Assembly (NCBI GenBank): GCA_946480015.1 | Contig: CAMLIL010000022.1 | Coordinates: forward strand, 1 to 62,546 | Reading direction: 5' to 3' | From: an uncultured Oxalobacteraceae bacterium | GTDB lineage: Bacteria > Pseudomonadota > Gammaproteobacteria > Burkholderiales > Burkholderiaceae | Length of the DNA: 62,546 nucleotides | In this document: positions 43,244-51,628 of the stretch, in pieces | Position numbering within the stretch: the stretch's first letter is position 1 | How the letters are laid out: every line of letters begins with the position of its first letter | Made by a program: the position numbers and the translations under genes | The notes under the pieces: generated by a model | Database searches by the model: none | What the model saw: the letters and a program-made list of their open reading frames with translations, nothing else | What the model was told of the DNA's origin: nothing

Positions 43244-44506
43244 TTAGTGTTTGTGTTCGCCGATCAGCGCGAGCGAATCGTGTTCGCGCTGGTTGGCGGC
43301 ATGCTTGCGCATGATGAGGTACATGATGCCGGCCACCGAACCGCCGAACAGCACGATGATGACGTTCAGGTCCAGGTTCAGCGAAATCATCATCGCGTAC
43401 ACCGCCAGCATGGTCAGGATCGACAGGTTTTCGTTGAAGTTCTGGACCGCGATCGAGTGGCCCGCGCTCATGAGCACGTGGCCGCGGTGCTGCAGCAGGG
43501 CGTTCATCGGTACCACGAAGAAGCCCGACAGCACGCCGATCAGGATCAGCAGCGGGTAGGCCAGCACGACCGAATGCACCATCGTCATGCTGATGACGAT
43601 CACACCCATGGCGATGCCGAGCGGGATCACGGTGAGCGATTTCTTCAGCGGGATGATGCGCGCCGCCGCGGCCGCGCCCAGCGCCACGCCGACTGCCACC
43701 ACGCCCACCAGGCTGGTGGCTTTGCCGAATGGCATGCCGAGCGATTTTTCCGCCCACTTGAGCACGATCAGCTGCAAGGTGGCGCCGGCGCCCCAGAACA
43801 GGGTCGTCACGGCCAGCGAGATCTGGCCCAGCTTGTCTTTCCACAGGATGGCCGAGCAGTTGGCGAAGTCGGTGATCAGCTTGGCCGGATTGCGTTCCTG
43901 GTGCTCGTAGCGCGCGCCGGTGTCGGGGATGCGATGGTTGAACAGGGTGGCCAGCAGGTACACCGCGACTACCACGCACAGGGCCGCTTCGGTGGTGGTG
44001 TCGACGCCGGTGCTGATCAGCGGCACGTCGAACGACAGCAGGAAACCGGCAACCCGCTCGCTCACCAGGGCGCCGCCCATGACGGTGCCGAGGATGATGG
44101 ACATCACCGTCAAGCCTTCGATCCAGCCGTTGGCGGCGACGAGCTTTTCCGGCGGCAGCAGTTCGGTGAGGATGCCGTATTTGGCGGGCGAGTACACGGC
44201 CGCGCCGAAACCGACCACGGCATAGGCCAGCAGGGGGTGGACCTTGAAGAAGATTAATGCGCAACCGAATACCTTGATCAGGTTGGCAATAAACATAACT
44301 TTGCCTTTGGGCAGCGAGTCGGCGAAGGCGCCCACGAACGCGGCCAGCAGCACATAGAACAGCACGAACGACAGTTTGAGCAGCGGCGTCAGATAGGCCG
44401 GGGCGTGCATTGACGTCAGCAGATCGATCGCCACGAATAGCAGGGCGTTGTCCGCCAGCGACGAAAAGAACTGCGCCGCCATAATGGTATAGAAACCACG
44501 ATTCAT
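43244..44506 (-). CDS. lplT: Lysophospholipid transporter LplT (MFS)
   Basis: 420 residues from the ATG at 44506 (MNRGFYTIMAAQFFSSLADNALLFVAID), the usual LplT start; the frame extends upstream into the alr promoter region without reason. About twelve membrane helices, with YSPAKYGILTELLPPEKLVAANGWIEG as family block. It flips lysophospholipids across the inner membrane. The usual partner Aas acyltransferase is not adjacent. Stops 1 base beyond the convergent DUF1853 stop. Confidence 0.92.
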   Translation of the reverse strand: MNRGFYTIMAAQFFSSLADNALLFVAIDLLTSMHAPAYLTPLLKLSFVLFYVLLAAFVGAFADSLPKGKVMFIANLIKVFGCALIFFKVHPLLAYAVVGFGAAVYSPAKYGILTELLPPEKLVAANGWIEGLTVMSIILGTVMGGALVSERVAGFLLSFDVPLISTGVDTTTEAALCVVVAVYLLATLFNHRIPDTGARYEHQERNPAKLITDFANCSAILWKDKLGQISLAVTTLFWGAGATLQLIVLKWAEKSLGMPFGKATSLVGVVAVGVALGAAAAARIIPLKKSLTVIPLGIAMGVIVISMTMVHSVVLAYPLLILIGVLSGFFVVPMNALLQHRGHVLMSAGHSIAVQNFNENLSILTMLAVYAMMISLNLDLNVIIVLFGGSVAGIMYLIMRKHAANQREHDSLALIGEHKH

Positions 44507-44633
44507 TCGAGAAGATCTGGAAGCTTGTGTGGGTTGCTTTATACCATGAATGAACGGGAAGCCAAAGAATTCGCGCCTGCGGAACAGACCGGCTCCGGTA
44601 AAATAGCGCCTCGATCGACTTCCTGTCCGGACT

Positions 44634-45716
44634 ATGCCGAGGCCGCTTACCGCTACCATTCACCTCGACGCCATGCGCCACAATCTGGCGCGCGCGCGCG
44701 CCTGTGCGCCGGGCGCGAAAGTCTGGGCGGTGGTCAAGGCCAATGCCTACGGCCACGGCCTGGCCCGCGCCATGCGCGCGTTTGCCGACGCCGACGGGCT
44801 GGCCCTGGTCGAAATCGACAAGGCGGCAGAGCTGCGCGCGCTCGGCTGGACCAAACCGCTGCTCTTATTAGAGGGGATTTTCGATGCCGACGATGCGGCC
44901 CGCCTGGCCGGCCTGGGGCTCGACAGCGTGGTGCATACGGCGGAGCAGATCGCGTTGCTCGAACGATCACAGCTTGGCGGCCCGCTCGATATTCATTTGA
45001 AAATGAACACCGGCATGAACCGGCTCGGCTTCGCCCCGCAAGCCTTCGCCGCCGCGCACGCCCGCCTGCGCGCCATCCCCATGGTGCGCAGCATTACCCT
45101 GATGACCCACTTCGCCAATGCCGACGAACAGCCTCATCCGCTGTTGCCCGTGGCCGAGCAGGTGGCGCGCTTCCGGCGCGGCGCGGCCGGCCTGCCGGGC
45201 AAGTTGAGCCTGTGCAATTCCGGCGGCGTGCTGCACGGCCAGCCCAGCGATTGGGTGCGCCCCGGCATCATGCTGTACGGTGGCACGCCGGGCGGGCGCG
45301 CAGCGGCCGGGTTCGGCCTGCTGCCCGCCATGACCCTGGCCAGCGAGATCATCGGCGTGCAGCATCTGGTGCCGGGCGACGCGGTCGGGTACGGCAGCCG
45401 CTTCGTGGCCGAGGCGCCGATGACGATCGGTATCGTCGCCTGCGGCTATGCCGACGGCTACCCGCGCCATGCCCCGCACGGCACCCCCGTGCTGGTCGAC
45501 GGCCAGGCCAGCGCGCTGGTGGGGCGGGTATCGATGGACATGCTGGCGGTGGACCTGCGCGGCATCGCCGGCGCCGCAGTGGGCAGCAAGGTGGTGCTGT
45601 GGGGCGCCGGCTTGCCGATCGACACGGTGGCCAATGCGGCCGGGACCATCGGCTATGAATTGATGTGCGCCATCGCGCCGCGCGTGCGCATGGTGGAACA
45701 GGATCTGGAAGCATAA
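44634..45716 (+). CDS. alr: Alanine racemase
   Basis: 360 residues. PLP-lysine K35 in VVKANAYGHG, LKMNTGMNRLGF, LCNSGG, RPGIMLYGG, the catalytic tyrosine in VGYGSRF, and GRVSMDMLAVDL. It supplies D-alanine for peptidoglycan. Its stop is directly followed by the radA start, so the two are one transcript; divergent from lplT across 127 bp. Confidence 0.95.
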   Translation: MPRPLTATIHLDAMRHNLARARACAPGAKVWAVVKANAYGHGLARAMRAFADADGLALVEIDKAAELRALGWTKPLLLLEGIFDADDAARLAGLGLDSVVHTAEQIALLERSQLGGPLDIHLKMNTGMNRLGFAPQAFAAAHARLRAIPMVRSITLMTHFANADEQPHPLLPVAEQVARFRRGAAGLPGKLSLCNSGGVLHGQPSDWVRPGIMLYGGTPGGRAAAGFGLLPAMTLASEIIGVQHLVPGDAVGYGSRFVAEAPMTIGIVACGYADGYPRHAPHGTPVLVDGQASALVGRVSMDMLAVDLRGIAGAAVGSKVVLWGAGLPIDTVANAAGTIGYELMCAIAPRVRMVEQDLEA

Positions 45717-47093
45717 ATGGCCAAGGCTAAAACCAATTTTACCTGCAGCGATTGCGGCGCGATCGCCAGCAAATGGACCGGCCAGTGCAGCGCATGCCTG
45801 CAATGGAACACCATGGTGGAGACGCCGGTGGAAAGCGCCGGCGTCAACCGCATGTCTCAGCAGCAGCACCGCAGCCTGGCGCAGACCGCGCCGGTGCTGT
45901 CCTTGGCCGACATCGACGCCACCGACGTGCCGCGCTTCGGTACCGGCATCGAGGAATTCGACCGGGTGCTGGGCGGCGGCCTGGTGCCCGGCGGGGTGGT
46001 GCTGATCGGCGGCGATCCGGGCATCGGCAAGTCGACCCTGCTGCTGCAGGCGCTGGCCAACATCTCCGCCATCAAGAACACCTTGTATGTCAGCGGCGAG
46101 GAATCGGGCGCCCAGATCGCCCTGCGCGCGCGCCGGCTGGCGGTCGAAACGCGCGACCTGAAACTGCAGGCCGAAATCCAGCTGGAGAAAATCCTCGGCA
46201 CCCTGGCCGACATGAAGCCGGAAGTGGCGGTCATCGATTCGATCCAGACCCTGTATTCGGACGCGCTGACTTCGGCGCCCGGCTCGGTGGCCCAGGTGCG
46301 CGAATGCGCCGCCCAGCTGACCCGCGTGGCCAAGCTGACCGGCATCACCATCATCCTGGTCGGCCACGTGACCAAGGAAGGCGCGCTGGCCGGGCCGCGC
46401 GTGCTCGAGCATATCGTCGACACGGTGCTGTATTTCGAAGGCGACACCCAGTCCAGCTTCCGGCTGGTGCGCGCGATCAAGAACCGCTTTGGCGCGGTCA
46501 ACGAGCTGGGCGTGTTCGCCATGACCGAGAAGGGCTTGAAGGGCGTGTCCAACCCGTCCGCGCTGTTCCTGTCGCAGCACGACAGCCAGGTGCCGGGCTC
46601 GTGCGTGATGGTGACGCAGGAGGGCACCCGCCCGCTGCTGGTGGAAATCCAGGCGCTGGTCGACACCAGCCACTTGCCCAACGCGCGCCGGCTGTCGGTC
46701 GGCCTGGAGCAAAACCGCCTGGCCATGCTGCTGGCGGTGCTGCATCGGCATGCCGGCATCGCCGCTTTCGATCAGGATGTGTTCATCAATGCGGTCGGGG
46801 GCGTGAAGATTGCCGAACCGGCCGCCGACCTGGCCGTCCTGCTGGCGATTAACTCGTCGATGCGCAACAAGGCGCTGCCGCGCGGCCTGGTGGTGTTTGG
46901 CGAAGTCGGCCTGGCGGGCGAAATCCGGCCGGCGCCGCGCGGGCAGGAGCGCCTGCGCGAGGCGGCCAAGCTGGGCTTTTCGATCGCCATGATTCCCAAG
47001 GCCAATATGCCCAAGCAAAAGGTCGAGGGCATGACCATCGTGGCGGTGGAGCGGATCGATGAAGCCTTCAACAAGCTGCGCGAGCTCGACTGA
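45717..47093 (+). CDS. radA: DNA repair protein RadA (branch-migration ATPase)
   Basis: 458 residues. N-terminal zinc finger CSDCGAIASKWTGQCSAC, Walker A GGDPGIGKST, the RadA-specific KNRFGAVNELGVF motif and a C-terminal Lon-protease-like domain (PRGLVVFGEVGLAGEIRP). It helps recombination by processing branched intermediates. The ATG starts right after the alr stop codon. Confidence 0.95.
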   Translation: MAKAKTNFTCSDCGAIASKWTGQCSACLQWNTMVETPVESAGVNRMSQQQHRSLAQTAPVLSLADIDATDVPRFGTGIEEFDRVLGGGLVPGGVVLIGGDPGIGKSTLLLQALANISAIKNTLYVSGEESGAQIALRARRLAVETRDLKLQAEIQLEKILGTLADMKPEVAVIDSIQTLYSDALTSAPGSVAQVRECAAQLTRVAKLTGITIILVGHVTKEGALAGPRVLEHIVDTVLYFEGDTQSSFRLVRAIKNRFGAVNELGVFAMTEKGLKGVSNPSALFLSQHDSQVPGSCVMVTQEGTRPLLVEIQALVDTSHLPNARRLSVGLEQNRLAMLLAVLHRHAGIAAFDQDVFINAVGGVKIAEPAADLAVLLAINSSMRNKALPRGLVVFGEVGLAGEIRPAPRGQERLREAAKLGFSIAMIPKANMPKQKVEGMTIVAVERIDEAFNKLRELD

Positions 47094-47123
47094 CACGCTT
47101 TCCCGTTTGAATTTATAATTTCG

Positions 47124-47142
47124 CTTATGCATCACGCATAAG
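47124..47142. promoter_or_regulatory. Inverted repeat CTTATGC/GCATAAG upstream of the PilZ gene
   Basis: Perfect 7-bp arms with a 5-base spacer (47124-47130, 47136-47142), directly after a tataat-like box at 47115-47120 and 27 bases before the GTG start. The position suits an operator at or just after the transcription start. Confidence 0.5.
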
Positions 47143-47169
47143 ACTGGGTATTAATCAAACGGAATAATT

Positions 47170-47490
47170 GTGTATAACGAACAAAGAGCATCGGCACGCA
47201 AGGTATTGAAAGTCAAGGCGAAGCTGGTGATCGACGGGGGCGTGGCGGTGACGGTGCGCACCAACGACATTGCGGCCAACGGCATGAGCCTGACCGTGCC
47301 GGAACCCTGCCGGCCCGGCACCACCGGCCTGATCAGCTTCGATCTTTTCTACGAAGGCAAGGTCAGCGCCATCCATGTGCGCTCCAAGGTCGCCTACTGC
47401 ATCTTGAGCGGCAACGAGTTCAAACTCGGAGTAAGCTTTCTCAATCTGGACCTGGGCGCGATGACCACGCTCGCGAAATTTCTGCGTTAG
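47170..47490 (+). CDS. PilZ-domain protein
   Basis: 106 residues with a GTG start. The N-terminal RASARK supplies the RxxxR arginines and NDIAANGMSL the (D/N)xSxxG motif, but with alanine for serine. PilZ domains bind cyclic-di-GMP; the substitution may weaken this. There are two GGDEF proteins in the window that could be partners, but none is adjacent. Confidence 0.8.
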   Translation: MYNEQRASARKVLKVKAKLVIDGGVAVTVRTNDIAANGMSLTVPEPCRPGTTGLISFDLFYEGKVSAIHVRSKVAYCILSGNEFKLGVSFLNLDLGAMTTLAKFLR

Positions 47491-47491
47491 C

Positions 47492-47523
47492 CCGGTCGTC
47501 CCCGCTTGCGCGAGGACGACCGG
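47492..47523. repeat. REP-like 10-bp inverted repeat
   Basis: CCGGTCGTCC (47492-47501) pairs perfectly with GGACGACCGG (47514-47523). It shares its core (cgtccccgctt...gcgag) with the palindrome at 24201-24238, and gaggacgacc with the degenerate copy near 60500-60525. Confidence 0.65.
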
Positions 47524-47538
47524 CCCGAGGAATCATCA

Positions 47539-48903
47539 ATGAGGAGCAACTTCACCTACAGCGAGATGGACCAGTGGCTCGACGAGCGCAGGGTCACGGA
47601 AATCGAATGCCTGGTGCCGGATCTGACCGGCGTCGCGCGCGGCAAGATTCTGCCGCGCAGTAAATTCAGCGATGAACGCGGCCTGCGCCTGCCGGAAGCC
47701 GTACTCGGCATGACCGTCACCGGCAATTACCCGCTGGACGATGTGTCGTACAACCGCGCCATTTCCTCGGCCGACCGCGACATGGTGCTGCGCGCCGATC
47801 CCGCCACCGTCAGTTTGGTGCCCTGGGCGGAAGACCCGACCGCGCAGGTCGTGCTCGACTGCTATTTCTCCGATGGCCAGCCGGTCGACTTCGCCCCGCG
47901 CAGCGTGCTGCGGCGCGTGCTCAAGCTGTATGCCGACGCCGGCTGGCTGCCGGACGTGGCGCCCGAGCTGGAGTTTTATCTCACGGCGCGCAATCCCGAT
48001 CCCAATCTGCCGCTGGCCTCGCCGGTCGGGCGCAGCGGACGCGCCGAGACCAGCCGGCAGATCTACAGTATCGACGCGGTCAACGAATTCGATCCCCTGT
48101 TCGAGCGCCTGTACGATTACTGCGACCTGATGAATATGGATGTGGTGACCCTGATCCATGAAATCGGGGCGGGGCAGATGGGCATCGATTTTCTGCCTGG
48201 CGAACCGCTGGCCATGGCCGACACCGTGTTCCTGTTCAAGCGCACCGTGCGCGAGGTGGCGCTCAAGCACGATATGTATGCGACCTTCATGGCCAAGCCG
48301 CTGGCCAACGAGCCGGGCTCGGCAATGCATGTGCACCAGGGCGTGATCGATGCGGGCAGCGGGGCGAACCTGTTTTCCACGCCGGAGGGCAAGCCGTCGC
48401 AGGCGTTTTATCACTATCTGGGTGGTTTGCAGCGCTATATGCCGGCCGCGATGGCGCTGGCGGCGCCGTATGTCAATTCGTACCGGCGCATCGTGCGCAA
48501 CAGCCATGCCCCGATCAACGTGCAGTGGGGCGTGGATAACCGCACGGTCGGGTTCCGGGTGCCGGCCGTGGACCCGCGCGAGCGCAAGATCGAAAACCGG
48601 ATCATCGGGGCCGATGCGAATCCTTATCTGGCTCTTGCGGTGACCCTGGCCTGCGGCTATCTGGGGATGGTCGAACGGCTGGACCCGACCCCGGCCGCGA
48701 CGGGCAGCGCGCATGCGCTCGATTTTGAGTTGCCGGCCAGTCTGCCGCAGGCGCTGCGGCTGCTGCGCCAGGAAGACCGCCTCTGCGCGGTGCTGGGCGA
48801 GCGCTTCGTGGATGTGTATTGCGCGATCAAGGAGCACGAGCACATGGAGTTCATGACGGTGATCAGCCCTTGGGAGCGGGAGCATTTGCTGCTGCATGTG
48901 TAG
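47539..48903 (+). CDS. Glutamine synthetase family protein (gamma-glutamylputrescine synthetase-like)
   Basis: 454 residues from the ATG at 47539, with gagg upstream. The catalytic domain has ELEFYL, MAKPLANEPGSAMHVHQG, NSYRRIVRNSHAP and NRTVGFRVP, the GS fold. N-terminal LVPDLTGVARGKILPRSKF is typical of PuuA-type (polyamine) or related ligases rather than GlnA. It stands alone with no polyamine genes around, so the substrate is open. Confidence 0.85.
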   Translation: MRSNFTYSEMDQWLDERRVTEIECLVPDLTGVARGKILPRSKFSDERGLRLPEAVLGMTVTGNYPLDDVSYNRAISSADRDMVLRADPATVSLVPWAEDPTAQVVLDCYFSDGQPVDFAPRSVLRRVLKLYADAGWLPDVAPELEFYLTARNPDPNLPLASPVGRSGRAETSRQIYSIDAVNEFDPLFERLYDYCDLMNMDVVTLIHEIGAGQMGIDFLPGEPLAMADTVFLFKRTVREVALKHDMYATFMAKPLANEPGSAMHVHQGVIDAGSGANLFSTPEGKPSQAFYHYLGGLQRYMPAAMALAAPYVNSYRRIVRNSHAPINVQWGVDNRTVGFRVPAVDPRERKIENRIIGADANPYLALAVTLACGYLGMVERLDPTPAATGSAHALDFELPASLPQALRLLRQEDRLCAVLGERFVDVYCAIKEHEHMEFMTVISPWEREHLLLHV

Positions 48904-50677
48904 TCCCGATGTTCAGGTGTGCCGGGACCGGACCTACCGTCAAGGTCTCAAGGCGCAGCTTTTCCGGGTCAGGCATCCCGCCGCTGCGCTGCATCGTATG
49001 GGTGAAATGCACCCAGAAGGCCTCCGCCTCGGCCGTTGACGCATTGGAAAGATAATCCATGGCCCGGTCCATATACGTCAGGCGCTTCGCCTCGAGGGAG
49101 GTGCCAACCCTGAGCGCTTTGCCGGGCATGGTGGGTGTGGCCCGCTGATAGCGCTGCGTCTGATGGCTCGCGTAACGCTCCATCAGGGTCTGCCCAGCCT
49201 TGTTGACGGAAGCCTGGGCGGATGCGGGTGGATTGTGTGCAAGCCATCGATCCAGCATTGTTTTCGATTGCGAATGCTTGACGAAAGAAACCGGCATGAC
49301 ATTGCTTCCGTCAATAAACTTGACGTTTCCCTTTCCAGCCAGGGTTGGTGCGATCTGGCCTTTGGCAGTCATGAATTGTTTGCCGGCTAGATTTTGTTCG
49401 TGCAATGCGTCGAAGAATTTTGTGTCATCGGCAAATTTTGAGGCGGACGAGAGCGCGAAGATATGGCAACCCTTCTCCGATTTTTGTGTATCAATAAACA
49501 TCGCCGTCAAGGCTACTTTTCCCTTGACTGCTGCGTTGTTCAATTGCGCTTCAAATCTGGGCAGCACGTTCACATATGCGGCCTTGGTGGGAGCATTGTA
49601 GCCCACAGGATCGGCAACCAGCACCGAAACATTTCCGTCCTCGTCACGCTTGATATCGGCTGTAACATAATGCGAATAGGTGAGATCTGGTAGCTCAAAC
49701 ATGACACGCGCGCTGCTTGAGTCCGGTTGCTCCTGCCAATTTTTCAGCCAGTCGCCCAGGTTTTCATGGGGCGCGAGCAAGGTGAGATTCAAGTCTGGCG
49801 AGCGCTTGTTTTCCGCCGCAACCAGCAGAGGCAGCATTGCAGTGTCATAGTTAGCTTCCAGATACGACGGTGACCAGTTTTCCGTCAGCAGCGTGGCAAA
49901 GTGCTGCTTGAGTTGTTTCATCGCGCCGATCAGCCGCGGCCGTTCAAGCAGGCGCTCAATTTTTTGCCAGACTGCATTGAGATGACCGATAGTCTGCATT
50001 GTCTGTTGCAGATTGGTGTCCGTTGCCACCGCGTGCGGACCAAACATCTGATGCAACTGTTGCGCGTGCTGAACTGCGAAAGCCTGCGCATTCCAGCTGG
50101 CCTGGCGGGTGCGTTCCTGTAGCCCGCCTAATTCTTCGATCAGCTCCTGGGCATCGCTGCCACTCAAGCTGGCCAGTTCCAGCTTCTGTTCGGCTTTTTG
50201 AAGATATCGCTGAATTTTCCCGGCGCTGGACGATCGCTGCTTCCATGTGGCGTGACCCTCCACGGTGGTGAACAACTTGCCGATTCTTCGTTTGTACCGC
50301 GCCATGTCCGCCAATGGATCTGGTTTTTTCGGCGAAGCCGCTTTTTGAAAATGAAATAATGCCCGCGCACGGTCCGCATTAAGTTTTTTTTGCAACAGAT
50401 CCTTGCCAGCGGCTGTGTCGATAGCGCGCATGGCCGGCACATCGGACGTGCGAAACGCGTTCATTTTTTTGGCCGGGAGGCCGGCGTTATCTGGCTGTGC
50501 CAATGGGGCTGGTTTCTTCGGCGACGGCGCATTTTGTAAGTGAAATAATGCGCGCGCGCGGGCCAGTCTGGATGTTTTTTGCAGCTGCTCCGTGCCAGCA
50601 GCCGGGCGGTCCGCGTTCGTTGCCTGTGCCGCTGCTCCGGAGCGCGGGAATACTTTTCTAATCAAGGTCACAGTCAT
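48863..50677 (-). CDS. YopJ/AvrRxv-family-like acetyltransferase (C55), effector candidate
   Basis: 604 residues from the ATG at 50677; the frame runs further to 50956 but would cross a terminator hairpin. The central part resembles YopJ: MLPLLVAAENKRSPDLNL matches the YopJ MPLLVKAEN region, and the triad would be H336 (TYSHYV), D356 (VLVADPVGY) and C404 (EKGCHIFAL). YopJ proteins acetylate host kinases and are secreted by type III systems. The N-terminus has two copies of the unit RARALFHxQ..xSPKKPxPLA (residues 40-60 and 103-123). GC is lower than in the flanks. The 3' end overlaps the GS homologue by 41 bases, antisense. Confidence 0.7.
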   Translation of the reverse strand: MTVTLIRKVFPRSGAAAQATNADRPAAGTEQLQKTSRLARARALFHLQNAPSPKKPAPLAQPDNAGLPAKKMNAFRTSDVPAMRAIDTAAGKDLLQKKLNADRARALFHFQKAASPKKPDPLADMARYKRRIGKLFTTVEGHATWKQRSSSAGKIQRYLQKAEQKLELASLSGSDAQELIEELGGLQERTRQASWNAQAFAVQHAQQLHQMFGPHAVATDTNLQQTMQTIGHLNAVWQKIERLLERPRLIGAMKQLKQHFATLLTENWSPSYLEANYDTAMLPLLVAAENKRSPDLNLTLLAPHENLGDWLKNWQEQPDSSSARVMFELPDLTYSHYVTADIKRDEDGNVSVLVADPVGYNAPTKAAYVNVLPRFEAQLNNAAVKGKVALTAMFIDTQKSEKGCHIFALSSASKFADDTKFFDALHEQNLAGKQFMTAKGQIAPTLAGKGNVKFIDGSNVMPVSFVKHSQSKTMLDRWLAHNPPASAQASVNKAGQTLMERYASHQTQRYQRATPTMPGKALRVGTSLEAKRLTYMDRAMDYLSNASTAEAEAFWVHFTHTMQRSGGMPDPEKLRLETLTVGPVPAHLNIGTTHAAANAPAPKG

Positions 50678-50872
50678 GGATCTTCTTCGATTCGGGTGTC
50701 TAGGCCAATCACCGGAGGCAACGGAAATTCCGGGCCACGTGGGATCCGATCTGGTAAGTGATGTTTCTCGAAAAAAAGTTCCGCTCTGCTCGGCGCCAGA
50801 TGCGATCCGGCCGGCATCTCCACCCCGCACTGACCCCGAGCGGCGGCAATCCTCGGGCGTCTCGCCGCCTCG

Positions 50873-50916
50873 AAAAAAACAAAGCGGCGAACCACAAGGT
50901 GTCGCCGCTCTTTTTC
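50873..50916. terminator. Bidirectional terminator
   Basis: AGCGGCGA (50883-50890) pairs with TCGCCGCT (50902-50909), with A-rich sequence on the left and T5 on the right. It sits just beyond the 38-residue ORF on the minus strand and upstream of the YopJ-like gene. Confidence 0.8.
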
Positions 50917-50936
50917 TGGTCCGCATGGACCCGGTG

Positions 50937-51053
50937 CTATTCGTGATAGCGGTCATGCAATCGGTGATTCCCGTTGCGAACGTCTTCGATCAACTCGTAC
51001 AGCACGATCCCAAACAGGCCACCCAAGGTAGCAAAGACAAACATCTCCCACAT
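50937..51053 (-). CDS. Putative small membrane protein, 38 residues
   Basis: Short ORF starting MWEMFVFATLGGLFG and ending HDRYHE. One hydrophobic helix (residues about 3-18) is followed by a charged tail rich in Arg, His, Glu and Asp. A clear Rho-independent terminator follows 21 bases after the stop on the same strand, which suggests that something is transcribed here. An in-frame TTG lies 6 bases upstream; the ribosome-binding site is not obvious. The family is not recognised. Confidence 0.4.
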   Translation of the reverse strand: MWEMFVFATLGGLFGIVLYELIEDVRNGNHRLHDRYHE

Positions 51054-51143
51054 GATCAAATGATCGGGACAGCCGACCCCTCCATTCTGCTTGTAATGAT
51101 ATCAATCTAGCAGATGGCCTAGCCATTTCAAGGGAACGGCATA

Positions 51144-51611
51144 TTATTTAAGAATCAGCTCCGGTCCGATCACCGCCTTCAGATACACGCTGTACGGATC
51201 GAGCGGGTCGCGCCGCACAATCCACCAGGCCGCCGCTTTCTTGATTTGCCAATCCTGCGGTTGCCCCGACAGCAGCAAGGCCGCCACCTGGCCCAGCGTC
51301 GGCTGATGCCCGACCACCAGCACCGGCTCCTTGGCATTGGGCCAGTTGGCCGCCAGCAGCACATCCTCGGCGTCGGCGCCGGGCGCCAGTTCCGGCACAA
51401 TCTTGACCTTGCGCTGCAGCGCCTCGGCGGTCTGGCGCGTGCGGAGCGCCGGGCTGACCAGGACGCGGCAGCTTTCCGGCAGCTGCGAGGTCAGCCATTC
51501 AGCCATGCGCTTGGCCTGCTTTTGCCCCTTGGGCGTGAGCGCGCGCTCCAGGTCGTCTTCGCCGGCCTCCGGGTCCAGCGCTTCGGCGTGTCGCCATAAA
51601 ATCAGGTCCAT
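51144..51611 (-). CDS. sixA: Phosphohistidine phosphatase SixA
   Basis: 155 residues of the histidine-phosphatase (phosphoglycerate-mutase-like) fold: RHAEA at the N-terminus (R7, H8), SPALRTRQTAE and VVGHQPTLG (H102). It removes phosphate from histidines in HPT domains or PTS proteins. It follows ppk on the same strand at 17 bases, so it is co-transcribed; a link to the hybrid kinase HPT domain in this window is only speculation. Confidence 0.9.
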   Translation of the reverse strand: MDLILWRHAEALDPEAGEDDLERALTPKGQKQAKRMAEWLTSQLPESCRVLVSPALRTRQTAEALQRKVKIVPELAPGADAEDVLLAANWPNAKEPVLVVGHQPTLGQVAALLLSGQPQDWQIKKAAAWWIVRRDPLDPYSVYLKAVIGPELILK

Positions 51612-51628
51612 TGCATTCTCCTAAATAG

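Noticed and set aside
50678..50956. N-terminal extension of the YopJ-like protein by 93 residues
   Set aside because: It would be translated through a terminator hairpin and has a low-quality, arginine- and serine-rich composition; the ATG at 50677 is preferred.
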